Source: Arthrobacter sp. QXT-31 (GTDB taxonomy: Bacteria; Actinomycetota; Actinomycetes; Actinomycetales; Micrococcaceae). From it: a stretch of DNA of 64,000 nt. Below the pieces are notes generated by a model. That model was not told the origin of the DNA, did no database searches, and worked only from the letters and a program-made list of their open reading frames with translations. A program made the position numbers and the translations under genes. Location: contig NZ_CP019304.1 in NCBI RefSeq assembly GCF_001969265.1, positions 3,968,001 through 4,032,000 of the forward strand. The letters run 5' to 3'. Numbering within the stretch: position 1 is the stretch's first letter; the number at the start of each line of letters is the position of its first letter. Positions 34,510 through 41,931 of this stretch are shown here, in pieces.

Positions 34510-35718
34510 CTACAGATGTCCCGAGACATCGACGACACCCCCGGTCTTCGGACCGGGGGTGTTTTGTTTTTTCGGCTGGTAGCCGCGGGCGGGGTTGATG
34601 GTGAACTCGGCGAGGATTTCGCCGGTGCCGTGTTCGACGGCGGTGGCGTCGGTGTCTCTGACGAGCAGGATGATGCGTTTGTGCTTGTGGGCGCGGCCGA
34701 TGCCGAGGTGCCGGAGGCGTCCGGCGTGGCGGAGGGTGACCTTTCCGTCGGCATCGACGCGGTCGGTGCGGATCCGCCAGTGTTCCCCTTGGGCGGCGAT
34801 GGCCGGTGCAGCCTTGGGGGTCGCTGCGTAGGCCCCGGAAGGTGTGCGGCGTTTGAGGGCCCGGTGTGGCCGTTCGTGGTTGTAGACGTGGCGGAACTTG
34901 GCCAGGAGCTCGTTCAGGTCGGCGATGGTGTGGGCCTCGGGCTGGTTTTTGAGCCATTTTTTGAGGGTCTGGTGGAAACGTTCGATCTTGCCCTGGGTCT
35001 GGGGGTGACTGGGGCGGCCGTTCTTCTGCGTGATGCCCAGGGACGCGATGAGGGTTTCGAAGGCGTTGCGTCCGCCGCGCCCGCCGGCGAGGCGGGTGGT
35101 GTAGACCAGGCCGTTGTCGGTGAGCGTGGAGGCGGGCAGGCCGTGCTCTTGTGCGGTGTCCAGGAAGGCATCGGTTACGACGGTTCCGGTGACTTTGGGG
35201 TGGGCGGTGAGGTGGAGCAGGTAGCGGGAGTGGTCGTCGATGAAGTCCAGGATCTCCACCTCGGTGCGGTCGGCCAGGGTCCAGTAGGTGAAGTCGGATT
35301 GCCACATCTCATTGGGTTGGGCGGCGGTGAAGCGGCGCAGTGAGGAACGGGGCCGCTTGCGCGGTTCCGGGGCCACGGTGCCTGCGGCGCGCAGGATGCG
35401 GTGGATCGTAGATCTGGCCGGCGGGGTTCGGCCTTCGCGTTCGAGGTGCGCGGCGATGGTCTCGGCGCCGGCGTCGAGCCCTTTTTTGGTCAGCTCGGCG
35501 CGCAGCGCGAGGATGCGGGCGCGTACGTCCGGGTCCGTGGCCTGTGGGTTGGTGCGGGGTCTGCGGGAACGGGGCGCCAGGCCCGCGTCGCCCTCGGCCG
35601 CGTACCTGGCAAGGAGTTCGTGGACCCATTGGCGGCCGACGCCATAGCGTCGGGCAGCCTCTGATTTGGACATTCCGCCCTCAAGTACGGCCAGGACGAT
35701 GACCTTGTTCTTCGACAT
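34510..35718 (-). CDS. IS481-family transposase
   Basis: A 402-residue DDE transposase. N-terminal helix-turn-helix: MSKSEAARRYGVGRQWVHELL. Catalytic triad in MWQSDFTYW (Asp), STLTDNGLVY (Asp) and GKIERFHQTLKKWL (Glu). Start at ATG 35718 (MSKNKVIVLAVLEGG). The last 20 residues (PGPKTGGVVDVSGHL) are encoded by a terminator hairpin and the inner terminal repeat, showing how tightly the IS is packed. Confidence 0.92.
   Translation of the reverse strand: MSKNKVIVLAVLEGGMSKSEAARRYGVGRQWVHELLARYAAEGDAGLAPRSRRPRTNPQATDPDVRARILALRAELTKKGLDAGAETIAAHLEREGRTPPARSTIHRILRAAGTVAPEPRKRPRSSLRRFTAAQPNEMWQSDFTYWTLADRTEVEILDFIDDHSRYLLHLTAHPKVTGTVVTDAFLDTAQEHGLPASTLTDNGLVYTTRLAGGRGGRNAFETLIASLGITQKNGRPSHPQTQGKIERFHQTLKKWLKNQPEAHTIADLNELLAKFRHVYNHERPHRALKRRTPSGAYAATPKAAPAIAAQGEHWRIRTDRVDADGKVTLRHAGRLRHLGIGRAHKHKRIILLVRDTDATAVEHGTGEILAEFTINPARGYQPKKQNTPGPKTGGVVDVSGHL
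34535..34573. terminator. Rho-independent terminator inside IS481
   Basis: Perfect 12-bp stem ACACCCCCGGTC / GACCGGGGGTGT with a TTCG tetraloop (34535-34562), followed on the plus strand by TTTGTTTTTT. It stands 49 bases past the tmRNA end and would stop plus-strand transcripts from ssrA entering the transposase in antisense. Confidence 0.9.
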
Positions 35719-35857
35719 GGCCCATCGTCGACGGCCGGGGTGTCGCCGATGTCCCGGGACACGCCAAAGACCGTCGCCGATCTCCGAGGACATGTGTCGC
35801 GTATCAGCTGTCGTGCATGTCCCGAGACATGTGTCGCCTATGTCCTGAGATCACACA

Positions 35858-35871
35858 CCCCCATCTCCACC
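35858..35871. repeat. IS481 target duplication, right copy, with original tmRNA CCA
   Basis: Second copy of CCCCCATCTCCACC, here followed by A (35872), so this is the uninterrupted 3' end of the ancestral ssrA. Confidence 0.85.
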
Positions 35872-35878
35872 AAAGTGA

Positions 35879-35894
35879 GCCCCGGAAGCCCTGA
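35879..35894 (+). terminator. Left half of the ancestral ssrA terminator
   Basis: GCCCCGGAAGC (35879-35889) plus loop CCTGA, cut by the IS3 element. The pairing arm GCTTCCGGGGC and T-run are at 40058-40077. Confidence 0.8.
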
Positions 35895-35932
35895 TGAACT
35901 GGTCCCCAGAAGTTGGACGGTTTAGTTAGAGC

Positions 35933-36823
35933 CTAGGCCACAAGGGCCTGAGCACGGTATTGCACCGGGCTCAGGCCCTTTAGCTTTGTGGAGATTCTCT
36001 CGGTGTTGTACCAGCGGATGTATTCGTGCAGTGCCGTAGCCAGTGCATCGGTGTTGAGGAACCGGACGTGGTGGAAGAGCTCTTCCTTGAGGTGTCCAAA
36101 GAAGTTCTCGATCACGGCGTTGTCGTAGCAGTTGCCTTTGCGGGACATTGATTGGACGGCGCCGGCGCCCTCCAGGAGCGTCCGCCACGAGGTGTGCCGG
36201 TACTGGAATCCCTGGTCTGAATGTACGAGCGGTTTCTGCCCGCTGTCGAGCGTTGTCAGTGCATTACGCAGTGAACTGTTGGTGGGCTCCAGGTTTGGCG
36301 ACAGGCCGATGGAGTACGAGATGATCTGCCGGTCAAAGAGGTCCATGACCGGCGAGAGGTAGAGCTTGCGGTCTCCGACGCTGAACTCTGTCACATCAGT
36401 GACCCACTTCTGGTTCGGGGCAGTGGCGTCGAACTCCCGGTTCAGCAGGTTCGGCGCGGCAGTGCCCTGTTCGCCTTGGTAGGAGTTGTGGCGCTTCCGC
36501 TGCCGGACCTTGCAGACAAGCCCGAGTGCGCGCATTATCTTCAGCACCGTTTTCTTCGCGACCGTCCAGCCTTGGTTGAGCAGTTCCCTCTGCACGCGGC
36601 GGTGCCCGTAACGGCCATGGTTCTTCTTGAAGATGTCCATGATGGAGGACTTGGGTTCCTCTTGCGGGTCAGGGGCCAGGAGCCGGGCCTGGTGATAGAA
36701 GAACGTGGATCGGGCAAGACCTGAGACCTGCAGCAGAACCGGAAGAGAGAAGTCCGCCTTGAGGGCGATGAGAGCCTGAACCGTCACCGTTGTTTTTGAG
36801 CCCTCAAGGCCCGCAATTTTCCC
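35933..36823 (-). CDS. IS3-family transposase OrfB
   Basis: DDE integrase-core half of the transposase: HGRYGHRRVQREL, then catalytic KWVTDVTEF (Asp), VHSDQGFQY (Asp), NAVIENFFGHLKEE (Glu). No own start; it is expected as an OrfAB fusion by -1 slippage on GGGAAAA (36817-36823 on the minus strand, zero-frame codons GGA AAA). The frame is intact, but orfA upstream is split, so it cannot be made by the usual route. Confidence 0.85.
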   Translation of the reverse strand, partial: GKIAGLEGSKTTVTVQALIALKADFSLPVLLQVSGLARSTFFYHQARLLAPDPQEEPKSSIMDIFKKNHGRYGHRRVQRELLNQGWTVAKKTVLKIMRALGLVCKVRQRKRHNSYQGEQGTAAPNLLNREFDATAPNQKWVTDVTEFSVGDRKLYLSPVMDLFDRQIISYSIGLSPNLEPTNSSLRNALTTLDSGQKPLVHSDQGFQYRHTSWRTLLEGAGAVQSMSRKGNCYDNAVIENFFGHLKEELFHHVRFLNTDALATALHEYIRWYNTERISTKLKGLSPVQYRAQALVA

Positions 36824-37138
36824 AGGTAGGCCACTTCCGCCCGCAACCGCTCGTTCTCCCGCCGCAACCGCTCCAATTCGGACGTCTCCGCCGGCGGTGG
36901 GGCGTCGGGCTTCCGGGGTCGGCCTTTGGGCTTGGGGCGCAAGGCATCCACGCCTTCGCGACGATAGGCACGAGCCCACGTCTTCACCAATCCCGGCGAA
37001 GACAATCCAGCCTCGGCTGCCAGATCCGGGGCAGTCTCACCCGCGAGGAACCGTTCCACCAGCGCGAGCTTGAAGTCGAACGAATACGACTGTTTCGGTT
37101 TAGCCACCAGCGCTCCTTGACCATGGATCCTCCACCGC
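36784..37138 (-). pseudogene. IS3 orfA, 3' part
   Basis: Codons from WRIHGQGALVAKPKQSYSFD through a second helix-turn-helix region (LAAEAGLSSPGLVKTWARAY) and a leucine-zipper-like end (LERLRRENERLRAEVAYL). Ends in TGA at 36784. Its N-terminal 45 codons are at 39860-39994 beyond the IS21 element. A GTG at 37107 could give a shortened protein. Confidence 0.8.
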
Positions 37139-37285
37139 TGTCAACGGCAGCCTAGAAATGACCGGTGGCGGCATGTTGGTTTGCCCGTTGGCGGCAGGTG
37201 ATTGACCGGTGGCGGCAAGTATTTTTGGACAGCGTCAGGTGCCCCGGGCGTGCCGGGTTGGTGGGGGCGCCTGACCGGTTTTGGG

Positions 37286-38074
37286 TTAGTTCATGGGGCG
37301 GGTTCCTTTCCCGTTTTGGGCTTGCATGAGCCGGACGGACTCGCCGCTGGTTTGGCAGAGGTGGGCGTGGTGCATGAGCCGGTCCACGGTTGCGGTGGCG
37401 ATGGTTTTGGGCATGAGCTCGTCGAATCCGGAGGGGTGGATGTTCGAGCTGATCGCCAGGGAGCGTTTCTCGTAGGAGGCCTCGACGACGCGGTAGAAGC
37501 CCTCGGCGGCGTCGGCAGAAACCGGCAAGAGGCCTATGTCGTCAATGCAGATCAGGTCGACGTTGGTGGCCCGGGTGATGGCTTTGTTGACGCTGTCATC
37601 GATGCGGTGCCGGCGGACAAGGGCGCCGAGGTCTTCCATGCTGAGCCAGGACACGGACATGCCTTGGTCGATGGCTTGCTGGCCGAGCGCTTCCAGGAGC
37701 AGGGTCTTGCCGGTGCCGGAGGGCCCGCAGGCAATCAGGTTTTCACGCCGCCGGACCCATTCCAGGGTCCGCAGAAACGATGTTGTTGCCGGCGGGAGGG
37801 TGGAGAGGGCTTCGTCCCAGACGTCGAAGGTCTTCCCGGTGGGGAAGCCGGCGCGTTTGCGGCGGGTGGCGAGCATCGAGGCGTTCCGGCCGGTGGCTTC
37901 GGCTTCGAGCAGGACGCGCACGACTTCGGTGGGGTCCCAGCGTTGGGCTTTCGCGGTGGCCAGGACGTCGGCGACGACAGCGCGGGCGTGCGGCATCCGG
38001 GTGGTGCGCATCAGCGCGATCACGTTCTCTACGGACGTGTCGGCCAGGGGCGGGGTCATGGTGTTAGTGCTCAT
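37286..38074 (-). CDS. istB: IS21 helper ATPase IstB
   Basis: A 262-residue DnaA/AAA+ ATPase that guides the IstA transposase. Walker A ACGPSGTGKTLLL, Walker B VDLICIDDIGLLP, sensor SLAISSNIHPS. ATG 38074 has GGAG upstream and overlaps the istA end by 11 bases; an ATG at 38101 is possible. Confidence 0.92.
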   Translation of the reverse strand: MSTNTMTPPLADTSVENVIALMRTTRMPHARAVVADVLATAKAQRWDPTEVVRVLLEAEATGRNASMLATRRKRAGFPTGKTFDVWDEALSTLPPATTSFLRTLEWVRRRENLIACGPSGTGKTLLLEALGQQAIDQGMSVSWLSMEDLGALVRRHRIDDSVNKAITRATNVDLICIDDIGLLPVSADAAEGFYRVVEASYEKRSLAISSNIHPSGFDELMPKTIATATVDRLMHHAHLCQTSGESVRLMQAQNGKGTRPMN

Positions 38075-39596
38075 CGATGGCTCCTTCAAGGTCTTCGTCA
38101 CTGGTGGCGGCGATGGGTGTGGTGCCGAAGCTGGCCCATGCGCTGGTGCCCTGGCTCAACCACCGGTCCTGGTCTGTGACGGTGTGGGTGGTGCTGGTTG
38201 TGTGGCCTGCCGCGCTGCCGGTGTTGACGATGGAGAGCAGGTCCTCGTGGGTGAAGCGCTGATGCACTGCTGCCGCGCCGAGGCCTTTGTCGACCTCGTC
38301 GGCGCCGAGGACCTTGGCCAGGGTGACGGCGCGTTCCATTTTGTGCCTGATCTTCTGGGTTCCGGCGGCGGCGGCTTCCTTGAGCCAAAGCGCGGCGCCG
38401 GCGCCGAGGGCCAGGAATTCTTCCTCGGCAGTGTTCGTCGGGCGGATCACCCGCTCCAGGGCGCCGGCGGGGGCGGGCGGGAAGTGGTCGTCGATAATCG
38501 CGGGGGTTCCGGGACGGGTGAGCTTGTGGCGTGCGACCTCGACCGGTCCGGTCGCATCTACGTGGACGATGATCACTTCGGTGTCGGTGCCGCGCACCCA
38601 CACCATCTGCCCCATCAGGGTGTGCGGGACCGAATACCGGGACTGGGCGAAGGTGATCATGGGCGTGTTCGGCGGAACCTGACGGGTCTGGCCGAAACTC
38701 GCGGTCACCGGGGTCGCCGGGACCGGATGCAACCTGGGGCCTTCGATCACCTGCAGCATGTCCTTCGGGATCTCCAACGTGGCCCGGTGCACCCGCGAGT
38801 TCACCTCCTCCATGAATGCCTCACATGCAGCCTCCAGCTCGCCGAACGACCGGTATTCGGGCAGCAGGTTGGTGTCTTTGGGGACGAGATCGGCCTTGGC
38901 GATCTTGACCGCATTCTCCACCCCGCCCTTGGAGGCAGGGTCTGCCGGCAGGCAGGTCTGCAACGACGTCGAGTAATGCCTGGTGAACGCCACGATCTGG
39001 TGGTTGCGGACAGGGATCCCGGCGACGTGCTCGACCGTGACGGTCTTCTCGTTATCGGTCAAAATGTAGGTCGGAACCCCGCCGATCAGGCGGAAGGTCC
39101 GGTCGAGGGCGGCGAACACACTCGGCATGGTCTTATCCCGCAACGCGATCACGACCCGGAACCGTGAGAAGGCCAGCCAGGCCACGAACAAAACCGTCTT
39201 CACACCACCAACGACGGGCCCGTCGCCGTAGTCATACTCGAGCCAGAGACCCGGCTCCGGCGTCCACGGCCGGTGCACCCGCACGCTCCGGGCCCGGTAT
39301 TTCGCCTTCAACTCAGCAAGAGTGGTCCTGGTCGTCCGCTCACACCCGGTGAACCCCAAAGCCCGGAGCTTCTCATGCACGACATCCCCGCGGATCTTTC
39401 CGCGGGACTGCTCAACCCAAGAGATCATCTGAGGCAGGAACGGGTCGGTCATCCGGCCGCGTTGCCGGGCCACCGGCGCCTGCGCGCCTTCCTGACGGGC
39501 TTTCACGTAAGAGCGCACCGTGTTGTGTGAGACGCCGCAGATTTTCGCGGCATCCCGGTATGACCGGGTCAGATCGTAAGCAGCTAATATTTCCAT
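38064..39596 (-). CDS. istA: IS21 transposase IstA
   Basis: A 510-residue DDE transposase. The N-terminal helix-turn-helix is RSYRDAAKICGVSHNTVRSY. The core has WLEYDYGDGP (first Asp), TYILTDNEKTVTVE (second Asp) and SKGGVENAVKIAKADL (Glu). ATG 39596 is preceded by AGGAGA. Intact, so this copy may be active. Confidence 0.92.
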   Translation of the reverse strand: MEILAAYDLTRSYRDAAKICGVSHNTVRSYVKARQEGAQAPVARQRGRMTDPFLPQMISWVEQSRGKIRGDVVHEKLRALGFTGCERTTRTTLAELKAKYRARSVRVHRPWTPEPGLWLEYDYGDGPVVGGVKTVLFVAWLAFSRFRVVIALRDKTMPSVFAALDRTFRLIGGVPTYILTDNEKTVTVEHVAGIPVRNHQIVAFTRHYSTSLQTCLPADPASKGGVENAVKIAKADLVPKDTNLLPEYRSFGELEAACEAFMEEVNSRVHRATLEIPKDMLQVIEGPRLHPVPATPVTASFGQTRQVPPNTPMITFAQSRYSVPHTLMGQMVWVRGTDTEVIIVHVDATGPVEVARHKLTRPGTPAIIDDHFPPAPAGALERVIRPTNTAEEEFLALGAGAALWLKEAAAAGTQKIRHKMERAVTLAKVLGADEVDKGLGAAAVHQRFTHEDLLSIVNTGSAAGHTTSTTHTVTDQDRWLSQGTSAWASFGTTPIAATSDEDLEGAIDEH

Positions 39597-39859
39597 GAAC
39601 TCTCCTGGAGACTTCACAACGAGCCCCCTCCTTCCCGCAACGGGTGAAATACACGATTGGCATCGCCATTTCACCGCGGAAGGAAGGGGCTCTCCCCGTA
39701 ACGACACGAGGGATGGACAAGAGGAATCCCAGCACGCCCAGCCACCCACGGGTGGCCCGCTACTGTCCAAAAATGCTTGCCGCCACTGGTCAAAACCACT
39801 GCCGCGAACGGTCAATCAAATTTGCCGTCTCCGGTCAGTTTAAAGTTGCCGCTTACACA

Positions 39860-39994
39860 CCGCCGATACAGAAGCTTGACCGGCCAGCGCGACACGCCCA
39901 GCAAGGTGGCTGTCGCCGTATCTGCAAGGCCTTTCTCAAACCACGCTACCGCGGCCTCGCGCTGAGCCTCGGATAACGAACTACGTGCATGCAT
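39860..39994 (-). pseudogene. IS3 orfA, 5' part
   Basis: First 45 codons (MHARSSLSEAQREAAVAWFE ... LLYRR) with a helix-turn-helix (DTATATLLGVSRWPVKLLY). The frame then runs into IS21 DNA. Removing the IS21 and one CCGC joins LLYRR to WRIHG exactly in frame. Confidence 0.85.
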
Positions 39995-40054
39995 AAAACT
40001 GCTCCCCTGAAGTCGGAACTGAATTTCTCAGTCCAACTTCCGGGGAGCAGTTCA

Positions 40055-40080
40055 TGAGCTTCCGGGGCTTTCTTTTTGCC
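40055..40080 (+). terminator. Right half of the ancestral ssrA terminator
   Basis: TGA duplication, then GCTTCCGGGGC (40058-40068), complementary in all 11 positions to 35879-35889, followed by TTTCTTTTTG. From here to the next gene (40081-40229) nothing else is recognised. Confidence 0.8.
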
Positions 40081-40229
40081 TGTTGGCCAAGAACCCCGCT
40101 TTGTTGCCTGGGAAAGTACTGGCCGCTGCCGTTCACCCACGGCGTAGCCAACGCGGGACTACCTGCCTCAACCGCGCGGTTGTGACAGGTATCACGAATC
40201 GTGCGATTCCTGCGGTAGGGAGGCAAGCG

Positions 40230-41213
40230 ATGCCCACGGCGGCTGCTAACGAACCGGGACCCGTCGACGACGGCGCGGCCCTCGACTCTTACTCGGAGAC
40301 GGTCATCAGGGTGGCCAGGACCGTCACGCCCCACGTGGCTGCCATCGAGATGACGGGAAACCGGCGCAACGGCCGTTTCCGGGTCGGCGCCGGGTCTGCG
40401 GTCCTGTTCACTGAGGATGGCTACCTGCTGACCAACGCCCACGTGGTGGCCGGAACCCAGAAAGGCCGCGCGGTCTTCGCCGACGGCTCCGGTACGGACC
40501 TGGAGGTGGTGGGCGCGGATCCGTTGTCTGATCTTGCTGTGCTCCGTGGCCGTGCCCCGCATGTGGCTCCTGCCGAGTTCGGCGACGCCGAGTCACTACA
40601 GGTGGGGCAACTCGTCATTGCCGTCGGCAATCCGCTGGGGTTGTCGGGCTCGGTGACGGCAGGTGTGGTGAGCGGACTCGGAAGGGCAATTCCCGTCTGG
40701 GCAGGCCGCAACCGCCGCGTCATCGAGGATGTTATCCAGACCGATGCCGCCTTGAATGCCGGCAGTTCCGGCGGTGCACTCGCCGACGCCCGAAGCCGGA
40801 TCGTGGGAATCAACACTGCGGTGGCCGGTGCCGGGCTGGGGCTGGCCGTGCCGATCAACAGCACCTCGCGCCGGATCATCTCAGCGCTCCTGTCGGACGG
40901 AAGAGTCCGGCGCGCCTACCTCGGCGTGGTGAGCACACCGATCCGCCTGGGTACGAGCGAAGTGGTCCGCACTGGCCAGCGGGAGGGGCTGCGCGTGGTT
41001 GAGGTGCTGGCCGGTTCCCCCGCTGAACAGGCAGGTCTCCGTCCCGGTGATGTTCTGTTGCGCGTTGGTTCCCGTGCAGTCAGCAACGCCGAGAGCCTGC
41101 AGAAGCTACTCTTCGCCGAGGCCATCGGCGTGCCGATGGACATAGCCGTCCTGCGCGACGGACACGTGACAGCCATCTCGGCAGTACCCGGCGAGATGGC
41201 GGACTGGGGATAG
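40230..41213 (+). CDS. HtrA-like trypsin-fold protease with PDZ domain
   Basis: A 327-residue S1C serine protease. Catalytic triad by motif: LLTNAHVV (His71), PLSDLAVL (Asp101), NAGSSGGAL (Ser180). A C-terminal PDZ domain (AYLGVVSTPIRL ... AGSPAEQAGLRPGDVLLRVG) follows. No signal peptide or membrane anchor is seen from the chosen ATG 40230, which has GGGAGG six bases upstream, so it may act in the cytoplasm, unlike classical HtrA. A longer open frame begins at 40083, inside the region next to the IS nest. Confidence 0.85.
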   Translation: MPTAAANEPGPVDDGAALDSYSETVIRVARTVTPHVAAIEMTGNRRNGRFRVGAGSAVLFTEDGYLLTNAHVVAGTQKGRAVFADGSGTDLEVVGADPLSDLAVLRGRAPHVAPAEFGDAESLQVGQLVIAVGNPLGLSGSVTAGVVSGLGRAIPVWAGRNRRVIEDVIQTDAALNAGSSGGALADARSRIVGINTAVAGAGLGLAVPINSTSRRIISALLSDGRVRRAYLGVVSTPIRLGTSEVVRTGQREGLRVVEVLAGSPAEQAGLRPGDVLLRVGSRAVSNAESLQKLLFAEAIGVPMDIAVLRDGHVTAISAVPGEMADWG

Positions 41214-41247
41214 TCCGCGGCCTTAAATATGGGAGCGGGGAAACAGC

Positions 41248-41278
41248 CGGAGCGGGACGGTGTATCCGCCCCGCTCCG
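41248..41278. terminator. Bidirectional hairpin between convergent genes
   Basis: Stem CGGAGCGGG/CCCGCTCCG with a 13-base loop (41248-41256, 41270-41278), between the HtrA-like gene and the convergent small gene. Confidence 0.55.
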
Positions 41279-41301
41279 ACTGTATTCGACTTGTCCGGCA
41301 A

Positions 41302-41436
41302 TCAGCGTTTCTTCAGATGTGCGACAGGGTCTGCAGGTCCCTCAATCGGGTGCTTGGCCTTTTTGTCCGCGCGTTTCTGCTTAATGGTCTTGCCCGCTTT
41401 TTTCTGCTGTTGCTGGTGCGGCGTCTTGTCCGGCAT
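41302..41436 (-). CDS. Small basic conserved protein (44 residues)
   Basis: MPDKTPHQQQQKKAGKTIKQ followed by KRADKKAKHPIEGPADPVAH: a very basic, low-complexity protein of a kind common in Arthrobacter and relatives. ATG 41436 with GAGGGAG upstream. Function unknown; basic composition suggests nucleic-acid or ribosome contact. Confidence 0.65.
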   Translation of the reverse strand: MPDKTPHQQQQKKAGKTIKQKRADKKAKHPIEGPADPVAHLKKR

Positions 41437-41544
41437 GGCGTGCTCCCTCGTCCGAGGGGCAGGAGGGTGCCCCTCCCTACGTAAATTACGCCTGTTGCAG
41501 CCCAAATGTAACTGCCTGACCTGACAGTGAACCGGCAAAAACTT

Positions 41545-41931
41545 TCACCCCACGACGTCGGCGATTCCCACAAACCTGGTGCCCACGCCGTCGAACTCGC
41601 TCCGGACGGAACCGGGCGCCGGCGGAGGGACTTCGGAGGGGCGGTGATGGGCACACACGACGTACGTGAACTCCGGCCACCACTTCTTGGGCCTGGCCGC
41701 CTCGGTGTACCCGCAGACCGCGCAGGTGAGATGCACCCACACCGGCCTCTTTCCCGTCCGGTTGGCGCGGGACTGGAGGAGCCAGGCAGGGGGATTGTCC
41801 AGCAGTTCACCCAGCTCGGCTTCGGTCAGGTGTTTTGGAATGCCGTGGCGCTGGGCCATTTCCAGTGGTACATCCAGGGCAATTGCCGCATCACGTCTGC
41901 TGATCATCCAGTCCACGATACGGTAAGTCAT
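41545..41931 (-). CDS. Hypothetical zinc-ribbon-like protein
   Basis: A 128-residue protein with an N-terminal part like a helix-turn-helix (RRDAAIALDVPLEMAQRHG), then HLTCAVCGYTEAARPKKWW and YVVCAHHRP, giving a CxxC ... CxHH set that could bind zinc. Family not recognised. ATG 41931 overlaps the divergent MFS start by two bases; ATG 41907 (MISRRDAAIAL) is an alternative that would leave room for a promoter. Confidence 0.5.
   Translation of the reverse strand: MTYRIVDWMISRRDAAIALDVPLEMAQRHGIPKHLTEAELGELLDNPPAWLLQSRANRTGKRPVWVHLTCAVCGYTEAARPKKWWPEFTYVVCAHHRPSEVPPPAPGSVRSEFDGVGTRFVGIADVVG

Larger units (their letters stand above)
34487..35857 (-). mobile_element. IS481-family insertion sequence (1371 bp)
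   Basis: Bounded by TG...CA ends with imperfect inverted repeats (left TGTGTGATGTCTCGGGACAT; right, read inward, TGTGTGATCTCAGGACAT) and a 14-bp direct duplication. Internal copies of ATGTCTCGGGACAT or its complement lie at both ends and form subterminal repeats for transposase. One transposase gene on the minus strand. Confidence 0.9.
37139..39859 (-). mobile_element. IS21-family element (2721 bp)
   Basis: TG...CA ends: TGTCAACGGCAGCC at the left, and TGTGTAAGCGGCAA read inward from 39859. Each end has several TGACCGG-type GGCGGCA repeats, as usual for IS21. Flanked by CCGC (37135-37138 and 39860-39863), a 4-bp target duplication. Carries istA and istB on the minus strand. It lies within orfA of the IS3 element. 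Confidence 0.88.
35895..40054 (-). mobile_element. IS3-family element, interrupted by IS21
   Basis: Ends TGAACTGGTCCCCAGAAGTT (left) and, read inward from 40054, TGAACTGCTCCCCGGAAGTT: clear inverted repeats. Flanked by the 3-bp duplication TGA (35892-35894, 40055-40057). Without the IS21 insert and its 4-bp duplication it is about 1435 bp, a normal IS3 length, with orfA and orfB on the minus strand. Confidence 0.88.

Noticed and set aside
34473..35871. 14-bp direct repeats at ssrA as att sites of a genomic island
   Set aside because: Only a 1.37-kb IS481 with TG/CA ends lies between them and no integrase; a target duplication explains them better.
37536..39167. 543-codon open frame on the plus strand
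   Set aside because: Antisense shadow of istA and istB.
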